Below are positions 31,974 through 38,850 of a stretch of DNA of 41,411 nucleotides, in pieces. The notes under the pieces were generated by a model, which did not search any database, had not been told where the DNA came from, and saw only the letters and a list, made by a program, of their open reading frames with translations. The position numbers and the translations under genes were made by a program. Location: positions 1 through 41,411 of the forward strand of contig JAJNQE010000076.1 in NCBI GenBank assembly GCA_021154985.1, written 5' to 3'. Numbering within the stretch: the first letter of the stretch is position 1; every line of letters starts with the position of its first letter. Source of the stretch: Hydrogenophaga sp. GTDB lineage: Bacteria; Pseudomonadota; Gammaproteobacteria; Burkholderiales; Burkholderiaceae_C.

Positions 31974-32492
31974 ATGACCGACCCCCAAGCCGCCGAAACC
32001 CAACCGCTGCCTCCACTGCCCACTGGCCGTCTCGAAGGCCGGCAGGTCTTTCTGGACACGGTGCGCCAGGCGTTCGAGGTGGCCGCCGAACAGGGCTGGA
32101 ACCACATCACCTTGAGCGATCCCGACTTCGCCGACTGGCCCTTGGGCGAACGCGTGGTGGTCGATGCGCTGAACCGCTGGGCGCGCCGGGGGCGCACGCT
32201 CAGGATGCTCGCGCGCCACTACGACCAGCTGCGCCTGCAACACCCACGTTTTGTGCAGTGGCGTGTGACCTGGTCGCACCTGGTGGAGGCGCACGCCTGC
32301 ACGGGTGCCGCCGGGGCTGAGCTCCCCAGCGCCATGGGCTCACCGGTGTGGACGCTGGAGCGGCTGGACCCCCTGCGCAACACGCTGGTGGCCAGTGTGA
32401 ATGCCGAACGGCGCGTGGCCTTGCAGGAGCGGGTGAACGAGGGCTGGCTGCGAAGCACTCCGTCGTTTCCGGCGAGCCATCTCGGGCTGTGA
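31974..32492 (+). CDS. Conserved-looking protein of unknown function
   Basis: I do not recognise this gene. The protein is 172 aa, soluble, with no signal or membrane segment. The start at 31974 has CAGGAG 7 nt upstream. The N-terminal 15 residues are Pro/Ala/Glu-rich. A compact region follows with NHITLSDPDFADWPLGERVVVDALNRW, an Arg-rich RRGRTLRML and WRVTWSHLVEAHAC. It lies 40 bp after the roxA-like gene on the same strand, so it is probably co-transcribed. The pattern of conserved-looking Trp, Asp and Arg clusters suggests a real domain, but no catalytic motif is evident. Confidence 0.75.
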   Translation: MTDPQAAETQPLPPLPTGRLEGRQVFLDTVRQAFEVAAEQGWNHITLSDPDFADWPLGERVVVDALNRWARRGRTLRMLARHYDQLRLQHPRFVQWRVTWSHLVEAHACTGAAGAELPSAMGSPVWTLERLDPLRNTLVASVNAERRVALQERVNEGWLRSTPSFPASHLGL

Positions 32493-32499
32493 GCGCATG

Positions 32500-32523
32500 A
32501 AAAAGGCCGCCCGAACGCGGCCT
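32500..32523 (-). terminator. Terminator after bamC (also a stem for the plus-strand gene)
   Basis: AGGCCGC (32504-32510) pairs with GCGGCCT (32517-32523) over CCGAAC. Read on the minus strand the stem is followed by a T run, so it ends the dapA-bamC transcript 23 bp after the bamC stop. On the plus strand the tail is less T-rich. Confidence 0.78.
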
Positions 32524-32545
32524 GTGTTCGCCGCGCGATGACCGT

Positions 32546-33679
32546 TCACTTGAGGTCGTCGGCCAGCAGTTGGGTGATGCGGCGTGCGTTGGCCGATGTG
32601 TCGGGCTGACCTTGCGCGCTCAGCACCGAGACGGTGGTGGTGGTGTCGGCGCTGCGCAACAGCACCTGGTAGCGCTCGGTGGCTGCTTCCTTCTTGGAGC
32701 CACCAAACAGCTTGCCGAAGAAGCCCGGCTCTTTGGCGTCGGTCACGGGTTCCACGTAACGAACGAAGTAGATGCCTTTGGTGCGATCGCGGTCTTCCAC
32801 CGTGAAACCGGTGCGGTCCAGCGAGAGGCCGACACGGCGCCAGGCGCGGTCGAAGTTGTCGACAAACTGAACCACGGGGGCGTTGTTCACCGTGACCACT
32901 TTGGCAGCGGCCTGCGCGGGCGCTGTCGCGGTGATGGCCTGGGCCTGCGCTTCGCTCACGCCGAGCTTGATCATCATGCGGCGCAGAAACTCGGTTTCGA
33001 GCTCCACGTCGGCGGGGCGGGGTTGCCAGACGGTCTGGTCTTTCTCGGTGTTGGAGTACACCTCGACCATGCCGCGATGGCTGACATAAATTTCGGTGCT
33101 GCCGTTGGCATTGCGCTCCAGGCGGGTGCGGAAGCGGTCGCGCTCGCCGGTGGAATACAGGTTCTCGAACACGCGACCGATGGTGGAGCGGATGAAATCC
33201 TGCGGCAGCTTGGCGCGGTTCTCGGCCCAGTCGGTTTCCATGATGCCCAGCGCTTCCTGGTCGATGTCGAGCAGGAAGCCGTTTTCTTGCCAGAAGTCGC
33301 GCACGGGGCTCCAGAGCTTGTCGGCCGGGCGGTTGACCACGAGCCAGCGCTGGTTGCCGGAGCGCTCGATGCGCACGTCGCCCACGGCGTTCATCGCGGT
33401 GGTGGCGGCGGTGGCTTGCGTGGGTTGGGCGGCCTGGTAGCCGCTGGCCGTCACCGTGGTGCCCGGCACGTTGTAGCGCGAGTCCCGGCTGAGCTGGGTC
33501 AGATCGGGCGGCACATCCAGGGTGCTGCCGCGCTGCGCGCTCTTGTAGTCGATCTTGTCTTCCTGGAGCATGGAGCAGCCCGAGGCGATGAGGGCGGCAG
33601 CAGCCACCAGGCCCAGGCGGGACCACGCGGCGGCCCTGGACGTGGGGCGGTGGGTCTGGTTCAGAGCGGGATTGGACAT
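32546..33679 (-). CDS. bamC: Outer-membrane assembly lipoprotein BamC
   Basis: The protein is 377 aa. It has a lipoprotein signal with hydrophobic core LGLVAAAALIASGC and the lipobox Cys, then the extended Lys/Asp-rich segment EDKIDYKSAQ..LDVPPDLTQL that in E. coli wraps BamD. Two helix-grip domains follow (around 100-225 and 255-365), with IYVSHRGM and FVDNFDRAWRRVGLSLDRTGFTVEDRDR. It is a component of the Bam complex on the outer membrane. It lies 50 bp after dapA on the same strand, a conserved dapA-bamC pair. Confidence 0.92.
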   Translation of the reverse strand: MSNPALNQTHRPTSRAAAWSRLGLVAAAALIASGCSMLQEDKIDYKSAQRGSTLDVPPDLTQLSRDSRYNVPGTTVTASGYQAAQPTQATAATTAMNAVGDVRIERSGNQRWLVVNRPADKLWSPVRDFWQENGFLLDIDQEALGIMETDWAENRAKLPQDFIRSTIGRVFENLYSTGERDRFRTRLERNANGSTEIYVSHRGMVEVYSNTEKDQTVWQPRPADVELETEFLRRMMIKLGVSEAQAQAITATAPAQAAAKVVTVNNAPVVQFVDNFDRAWRRVGLSLDRTGFTVEDRDRTKGIYFVRYVEPVTDAKEPGFFGKLFGGSKKEAATERYQVLLRSADTTTTVSVLSAQGQPDTSANARRITQLLADDLK

Positions 33680-33729
33680 GGGAAGCTCGGTGGAGACCGG
33701 GTATGGGGTGGACAGAAAGGGAGTGGGAG

Positions 33730-34626
33730 TCAGATCAGGCCGCTTTGTTGCAGCGCGCCTTCGACCTGAGGCACCAAGTGGCGCGACATGGGGGTGAGCG
33801 GCAGGCGCATGGTCTCACGGCACAGACCCATGCGGGCCATGGCCCACTTCAGCGGGATCGGGTTGGCCTCGCAAAACAGCTGCTTGTGCACCGGCATCAG
33901 GCGGAACTGGATGTCCATGGCCCTTTTCACGTCGCCGGCCATCGCGGCCACGCAGAGTTCGTGCATGAGGCGCGGGGCGATGTTGGCCGTAACGCTCACG
34001 TTGCCGTGACCACCGCACAGCATGAGTGCCACAGCGGTGGGGTCGTCGCCCGAGTAGACGGCAAACCCCTTGGGGGCTTCACGAATGAGCCATTGCGCGC
34101 GTTCGATGTTGCCCGTGGCCTCCTTGATGCCGACGATGCCGGGCACCTGCGCCAGGCGCAACACGGTCTCATGGTGCATGTCGGCCACGCTGCGGCCGGG
34201 CACGTTGTAGAGCACGGTGGGCAGGTCGCCCACCGCTTCGGCGATCGCCTTGAAATGCTGGTACTGGCCTTCTTGCGTGGGCTTGTTGTAGTACGGCACC
34301 ACTTGCAACTGGCAGTCGGCGCCCACGCTGTGTGCGAAGCGCGCGAGCTCGATGGCCTCGCGCGTGGAGTTGGCGCCGCAGCCGGCCATGATGGGAACGC
34401 GCTTGTCGCCGTGCGTCTTGGCCTGTTCCACCGAGACGCGGATGATTTCGCAGTGCTCTTCGACCGTGACGGTGGGCGACTCGCCGGTGGTGCCGACCAC
34501 GCCGATGCAGTCCGTGCCTTCGGTGATGTGCCAGTCGATCAGTTTGCGCAACGTGGGGTAGTCCACGCTGCCGTCTTCATGCAGGGGGGTGGCCAGGGCC
34601 ACGATGCTGCCGGTGATGGTGTTCAT
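33730..34626 (-). CDS. dapA: 4-hydroxy-tetrahydrodipicolinate synthase
   Basis: The protein is 298 aa starting MNTITGSIVALATP at 34626; the frame is open upstream but this is the family start. It condenses pyruvate with aspartate semialdehyde, the first lysine/diaminopimelate step. Active-site residues fit: Thr46-Thr47 in GVVGTTGE, Tyr140 and Arg145 in YNVPGR, and the Schiff-base Lys168 in GIKEATG. It has no good Shine-Dalgarno. A TAGAAT -10 candidate overlaps the stop codon of the upstream methyltransferase gene, so it may have its own promoter while also being read from that gene. Confidence 0.96.
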   Translation of the reverse strand: MNTITGSIVALATPLHEDGSVDYPTLRKLIDWHITEGTDCIGVVGTTGESPTVTVEEHCEIIRVSVEQAKTHGDKRVPIMAGCGANSTREAIELARFAHSVGADCQLQVVPYYNKPTQEGQYQHFKAIAEAVGDLPTVLYNVPGRSVADMHHETVLRLAQVPGIVGIKEATGNIERAQWLIREAPKGFAVYSGDDPTAVALMLCGGHGNVSVTANIAPRLMHELCVAAMAGDVKRAMDIQFRLMPVHKQLFCEANPIPLKWAMARMGLCRETMRLPLTPMSRHLVPQVEGALQQSGLI

Positions 34627-34697
34627 TGCTGCAGGCTCGAATGGGCGCGCGTTGCTGGGGTCGTCCCAGAGGCTGGGGCGCTGCGCGCGAATCGTGC

Positions 34698-34703
34698 ATT
34701 CTA
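34698..34703 (-). promoter_or_regulatory. dapA: -10-like TAGAAT upstream of dapA
   Basis: The hexamer's first three bases are the TAG stop of the methyltransferase gene. It predicts a leader of about 65 nt for dapA. Confidence 0.42.
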
Positions 34704-35255
34704 CCCAGTGGCATCCAGCGCATACCGGGGCGGCGACTCGGGTGTTCCCGGGTGTTTTCGCACCGCCGCGATGCGCTGCACGAAGCGCTCGGGCCGGTCG
34801 CAAAAGCCGTTTTCATACGCCACCACCTGCAGACCCTCGCAGGCGAGCAAAAGTTCGCCGGGCTGCAGCAGGAAGTCGGGCCGCGAGGGTTTGCCCACGC
34901 TCTCGTTGCCGATGGCAAAGGTCTCGTAGATCAACACGCCGCCGGGCGCCACGCTGCGCGTGATCACCGGCAGCAGTGCGCGCCAGAGGTAGTTCGTCAC
35001 GATCACCGCGTCGAAGGTCTCGCCATCGAGGGGCCAGGGACCGTTTTCAATGTCGGCCATCACGGCGCGGCCGAAGGGTTTGACCGATTCGATGGCCTCG
35101 GGCGAGCGGTCCACACCGGTGACCGGGTGGCCTCGCTGCGCGAACCACTTCAGGTGGCGGCCGTGGCCGCAGGCGACGTCGAGCACCGATCCAGCGTGGG
35201 GGGTCAGGTGAGACCAGCGTTGAACCCAGGCCGATGGCGCTTCGGTGCCGTGCAT
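34701..35255 (-). CDS. Class I SAM-dependent methyltransferase
   Basis: The protein is 184 aa starting MHGTEAPSAW at 35255. Motif I is VLDVACGHGRHLKWFAQRG, with the acidic end of strand 2 in VTGVDRS; motif II region VMADIENGPWP and the post-motif strand FDAVIVTNYLWRALLP follow. It is TehB/UbiE-like in fold but the substrate cannot be assigned. The start codon overlaps the stop of the 69-aa ORF upstream as TGATG, so translation is coupled. Its TAG stop lies 74 bp before the dapA start. Confidence 0.85.
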   Translation of the reverse strand: MHGTEAPSAWVQRWSHLTPHAGSVLDVACGHGRHLKWFAQRGHPVTGVDRSPEAIESVKPFGRAVMADIENGPWPLDGETFDAVIVTNYLWRALLPVITRSVAPGGVLIYETFAIGNESVGKPSRPDFLLQPGELLLACEGLQVVAYENGFCDRPERFVQRIAAVRKHPGTPESPPRYALDATG

Positions 35256-35464
35256 CAGAAGCAGCTCCAGAGCTGATCGGCCAGATTCACGAGAAAACCG
35301 GGCTGGTTGTAGAGCGCAAATGTGCCCAGCAGAACCGCGACCACGCCGGTCCACACCAGGGCGCGCTGCCAGAGGCGAGCCGCCGCACGGCCGCCCGAAG
35401 GCGGCTCAGCCCCCTCGGGGGGCAGCGACCCGCGCAGCGGCGGAGCGTGGGGGTCCAGATTCAC
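35255..35464 (-). CDS. Small membrane protein (69 aa) with an embedded repeat
   Basis: The GTG start at 35464 overlaps the MFS stop (GTGA) and the TGA stop overlaps the methyltransferase ATG (TGATG), so it is coupled on both sides, which argues that it is translated. Residues 1-35 are Pro/Gly/Arg-rich and are encoded by the repeat element (35390-35453). Residues 40-55 (ALVWTGVVAVLLGTFAL) form one membrane helix, followed by YNQPGFLVNLADQLWSCF. No family is recognised. A later start near residue 42 would give a shorter protein without the repeat-encoded part. Confidence 0.6.
   Translation of the reverse strand: MNLDPHAPPLRGSLPPEGAEPPSGGRAAARLWQRALVWTGVVAVLLGTFALYNQPGFLVNLADQLWSCF
35390..35453. 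repeat. GC-rich repeat inside the 69-aa ORF
   Basis: Hairpin GCCGCC-cgaa-GGCGGC (35390-35405), then the C5-tc-G6 palindrome (35410-35422), then the 35-bp block (35419-35453) identical to 30173-30207. In reverse orientation the palindrome-plus-hairpin part resembles 1493-1519. Confidence 0.8.
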
Positions 35465-36696
35465 GCGGTGGCTCCCACGCGCTGTGGCGTGCGCACGATG
35501 GGGGTCTCGCGCACCGGCAGGTTGATGAGACCCGCGAAGACCCCGAGTGCGATCGAGATGTACCAGACGATGTCGTAGCTGCCGGTGCGGTCGTACAGCA
35601 CGCCGCCCAGCCACACGCCCATGAAGCTGCCGATCTGGTGGCTGAAGAACACGAAGCCGCCCAGCATGGACATGTGGGCCACGCCGAAGATTTGCGCCAC
35701 CACCGCGTTGGTGGGCGGAATGGTGGAGAGCCACAGGAGGCCCATGACGCTGGCGAACACATAGACGCTCATGGGCGAGAGCGGCACGATCAGGAAGATG
35801 GCGATCACCACCGCGCGCGCGAAGTAGATGAACGACAGGATGTGCCGCTTGGCCAGGCGCTGGCCCAGCGCGCCGGCCGCGTACGTCCCGAACACGTTGA
35901 AGAGGCCGATGAGCGCCAGCGCGTAGCTCGCCACCTGCGGCGAGAGGCCGTTGTCTTTCAGGTAACTGGGCATGTGCACGCCGATGAACACCACCTGGAA
36001 ACCACACACGAAGTAACCCGCCATGAGCAGCTGGAAGCTGCGGTAGCGAAAGGCCTCGCGCAGCGCCTGCAGGATGGTTTGTTCGCGCGCCGGCGCCACA
36101 CCACCGGCAAAGCCCGGCTCGCGCAGTCCCCAGGCCAGCGGCACGATCAGCAGCACCGCCGCGCTCAGGAACAGCAAGGCTTCCTGCCAGCCAAAACTGC
36201 TGATGAGCCAGCCTTCCACCGGCACCATGAGGAACTGGCCGAACGAGCCGGCCGCTGCTGCCACGCCCATGGCCCACGAGCGCTTGTCGGCCGAGATCTG
36301 CCGCCCGATCACGCCGTAGATCACCGCGTAGGTGGTGCCGGCCTGCGCAGCGCCGATCAACACGCCGGCGGTGAGCGCAAAGGTCATGGGCGTGGTGGTC
36401 AGGGCCATGCCGGTGAGGCCCAGGCCGTAGAGCAGCGCGCCGCCGATCAGCACCCGAAACGCGCCAAAGCGGTCGGCCGCCATGCCGGCAAAGATGCCGA
36501 ACAGGCCCCAGGAGAGGTTTTGAATCGCCAGCGCAAAAGCGAAGTTCTCGCGCGTCCAGTCTTGTGCCTGGGTGATGGGTTGCAGCCACAAGCCGAAGCC
36601 GTGGCGGATGCCCATGGAGAGGGTGACGATGAGGGCGCCGCAGGCCAGGACTTGGGCGGTGGACAAGGGGGCTCGGGTGGGGGAGGCGGATGACAT
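35461..36696 (-). CDS. MFS transporter, 12 TM
   Basis: The protein is 411 aa; start 36696 (MSSASPTRAPLS) is preferred over the upstream extension, which lacks MFS-like sequence. Twelve hydrophobic helices are visible. The loop after TM2 has AADRFGAFRVLIGGALL, a variant of the MFS motif A (G-x-x-x-D-R-x-G-x-R). The general shape, with GIRHGFGLWLQPI in TM1 and a long central loop near residue 200-215, resembles the oxalate/formate or monocarboxylate (MCT-like) branch. Substrate unknown. A TACATT hexamer lies 6 nt before the ATG. It heads the unit MFS, 69-aa ORF, methyltransferase. Confidence 0.88.
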   Translation of the reverse strand: MSSASPTRAPLSTAQVLACGALIVTLSMGIRHGFGLWLQPITQAQDWTRENFAFALAIQNLSWGLFGIFAGMAADRFGAFRVLIGGALLYGLGLTGMALTTTPMTFALTAGVLIGAAQAGTTYAVIYGVIGRQISADKRSWAMGVAAAAGSFGQFLMVPVEGWLISSFGWQEALLFLSAAVLLIVPLAWGLREPGFAGGVAPAREQTILQALREAFRYRSFQLLMAGYFVCGFQVVFIGVHMPSYLKDNGLSPQVASYALALIGLFNVFGTYAAGALGQRLAKRHILSFIYFARAVVIAIFLIVPLSPMSVYVFASVMGLLWLSTIPPTNAVVAQIFGVAHMSMLGGFVFFSHQIGSFMGVWLGGVLYDRTGSYDIVWYISIALGVFAGLINLPVRETPIVRTPQRVGATA

Positions 36697-36702
36697 CCGG
36701 GA

Positions 36703-36708
36703 AATGTA
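36703..36708 (-). promoter_or_regulatory. -10-like TACATT, 6 nt before the MFS start
   Basis: TACATT-TCCCGG-ATG; no Shine-Dalgarno beyond the weak CCCGG. Same spacing class as the other leaderless-type starts. Confidence 0.38.
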
Positions 36709-36847
36709 GCGAAGAAGCCGACAGCTTGCCTGTCGCCCTTGGCATCCGCTCTTGATATCGCATCTCTCGATTGATGCCGGTTGGGCATTGCTGGCGGTGC
36801 CGGGCAAAAGAATCTGTGATTTTATCCAGTCTTTTGGGCCCGGTGCT

Positions 36848-36853
36848 TACAAT
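36848..36853 (+). promoter_or_regulatory. parE: -10-like TACAAT, 8 nt before the parE start
   Basis: TACAAT-CCGCCCCC-ATG. Predicted initiation is 0-2 nt before the ATG. No Shine-Dalgarno; no convincing -35 at 16-18 bp. The rest of the 165-bp divergent gap 36697-36861 shows no ORF and nothing else clear. Confidence 0.5.
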
Positions 36854-36861
36854 CCGCCCCC

Positions 36862-38832
36862 ATGGCAACCCAAACTCCCCCCGTGTATTCCGAAGGCTCG
36901 ATCCGCGTCCTCAAGGGCCTGGAGCCGGTCAAACAGCGGCCGGGCATGTACACCCGCACCGACAACCCGCTGCACATCATCCAGGAAGTGCTGGACAACG
37001 CGGCCGACGAGGCCCTGGCCGGGCATGGCAAGAAGATCAAGGTCACGCTGCACGCCGACCATTCGGTGAGCGTGGAAGACGACGGCCGCGGCATCCCGTT
37101 CGGCCTGCATCCCGAAGAAAAGGCCCCGGTGGTCGAGCTGGTGTTCACACGGCTGCACGCCGGTGGCAAGTTCGACAAGGGCCAGGGCGGCGCCTACAGC
37201 TTCTCGGGCGGCCTGCACGGCGTGGGCGTGAGCGTGACCAACGCACTTTCCACCCGCCTCGAAGTGACCAGCTACCGCGAAGGCCAGGTGGCGAAACTCG
37301 CGTTCTCGGCTGGCGACGTGATCGAGGCACTGGTCATTGCACCGAAAGGCGAAGGCGACCGTAAGCAGGGCACCACCGTGCGCGCCTGGCCCGACGCCAA
37401 GTACTTCGAATCCGCCGCCCTGCCCATGGCCGAGCTGACCCACCTGCTCCGCAGCAAGGCGGTGCTGATGCCGGGTGTGACGGTGACGCTGGTGAACGAA
37501 AAGACCAAGGACATCCAGACCTGGCTCTACAAGGGCGGCCTGCGCGACTATTTGCAGCAGACGCTCAATGGCGAGCCGGTGATCCCGCTGTTCGAAGGCG
37601 AAGGTTTTGCCGACGCGAAAGACGAGAGCTTTGCCGAGGGTGAGGGCGCCACCTGGTGCGTGGCCTTCACCGAAGACGGCCAGCCGGTGCGCGAGAGCTA
37701 CGTGAACCTGATCCCCACCAGCGCGGGAGGCACGCACGAGAGCGGTTTGAGAGACGGCCTGTTCCAGGCGGTCAAGGGCTTCATCGAACTGCACGCGCTG
37801 CTGCCCAAGGGCGTGAAGCTGTTGCCCGAGGACGTGTTCGCGCGCGCCTCCTATGTCCTCTCAGCCAAGGTGCTGGACCCGCAGTTCCAGGGCCAGATCA
37901 AGGAACGTCTCAATTCGCGCGACGCGGTGCGGCTGGTGGGCAGCTTTGTTCGTCCCGCGCTGGAGCTCTGGCTCAACCAGCACGTGGACTACGGCAAGAA
38001 GCTCGCCGAACTCGCCATCAAGGCCGCGCAGACGCGCCAGAAGGCGGGTCAGAAGGTCGAGAAGCGCAAGGGCTCCGGCGTGGCCGTTTTGCCCGGCAAG
38101 CTCACCGATTGCGAGAGCCGCGATCTGGCGCACAACGAGGTGTTCCTGGTCGAGGGCGATTCGGCCGGCGGCAGCGCCAAGATGGGCCGCGACAAGGAAA
38201 ACCAGGCCGTGCTGCCGTTGCGCGGCAAGGTGCTCAACACCTGGGAAGTCGAGCGCGACCGCCTGTTCGCCAACACCGAGATCCACGACATCTCGGTTGC
38301 CATCGGCGTGGACCCGCACGGCCCGAACGACACGCCCGACCTGAGCGGCCTGCGCTACGGCAAGGTCTGCATCCTGAGCGACGCCGACGTGGACGGCTCG
38401 CACATCCAGGTGCTGCTGCTCACGCTGTTCTTCCGCCACTTCCCCAAGCTCATCGAAGCTGGCCACGTGTTCGTGGCGCGCCCGCCGCTGTTTCGGGTCG
38501 ACGTGCCCGCGCGCGGCAAGAAGCCCGCGCTCAAGCAGTACGCGCTGGACGAAGGCGAACTGCACGCCATCCTCGACAAGGCCGAAAAAGACGGCGTGTC
38601 GCGCGACAAGTGCCAGATCAGCCGCTTCAAGGGCCTGGGCGAGATGAACGCCGAACAGCTGTGGGACACCACGCTCAACCCCGACACCCGCCGCCTCATG
38701 CCGGTGGTGCTGGGCGCGATCAACTTCACTGATACCGAAGCCCTCATCACCAAGCTCATGGGCAAAGGCGAAGCCGCCTCGCGCCGCGAGCTCATGGAAC
38801 TGCACGGCGACTCGGTCGACGTGGACATCTGA
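36862..38832 (+). CDS. parE: DNA topoisomerase IV subunit B
   Basis: The protein is 656 aa, the ParE length (GyrB is usually over 800). The N-terminal GHKL ATPase has EVLDNAADEA, DDGRGIPFG and SGGLHGVGVSVTNALS. The transducer follows with QTxK-like elements, then the Toprim domain with LVEGDSAGGSA, LSDADVDGSHI and the PLRGKVLN segment. The N-terminus (SIRVLKGLEPVKQRPGMYT) is ParE-like. It supplies ATP-driven strand passage that decatenates chromosomes, together with ParC, whose gene begins 18 bp downstream. Confidence 0.96.
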   Translation: MATQTPPVYSEGSIRVLKGLEPVKQRPGMYTRTDNPLHIIQEVLDNAADEALAGHGKKIKVTLHADHSVSVEDDGRGIPFGLHPEEKAPVVELVFTRLHAGGKFDKGQGGAYSFSGGLHGVGVSVTNALSTRLEVTSYREGQVAKLAFSAGDVIEALVIAPKGEGDRKQGTTVRAWPDAKYFESAALPMAELTHLLRSKAVLMPGVTVTLVNEKTKDIQTWLYKGGLRDYLQQTLNGEPVIPLFEGEGFADAKDESFAEGEGATWCVAFTEDGQPVRESYVNLIPTSAGGTHESGLRDGLFQAVKGFIELHALLPKGVKLLPEDVFARASYVLSAKVLDPQFQGQIKERLNSRDAVRLVGSFVRPALELWLNQHVDYGKKLAELAIKAAQTRQKAGQKVEKRKGSGVAVLPGKLTDCESRDLAHNEVFLVEGDSAGGSAKMGRDKENQAVLPLRGKVLNTWEVERDRLFANTEIHDISVAIGVDPHGPNDTPDLSGLRYGKVCILSDADVDGSHIQVLLLTLFFRHFPKLIEAGHVFVARPPLFRVDVPARGKKPALKQYALDEGELHAILDKAEKDGVSRDKCQISRFKGLGEMNAEQLWDTTLNPDTRRLMPVVLGAINFTDTEALITKLMGKGEAASRRELMELHGDSVDVDI

Positions 38833-38850
38833 CCCTTTTAGAACCGACGC

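Noticed and set aside
35390..35453. Insertion-sequence end or attachment site
   Set aside because: No transposase or integrase, no target duplication visible; it fits a short dispersed repeat better.
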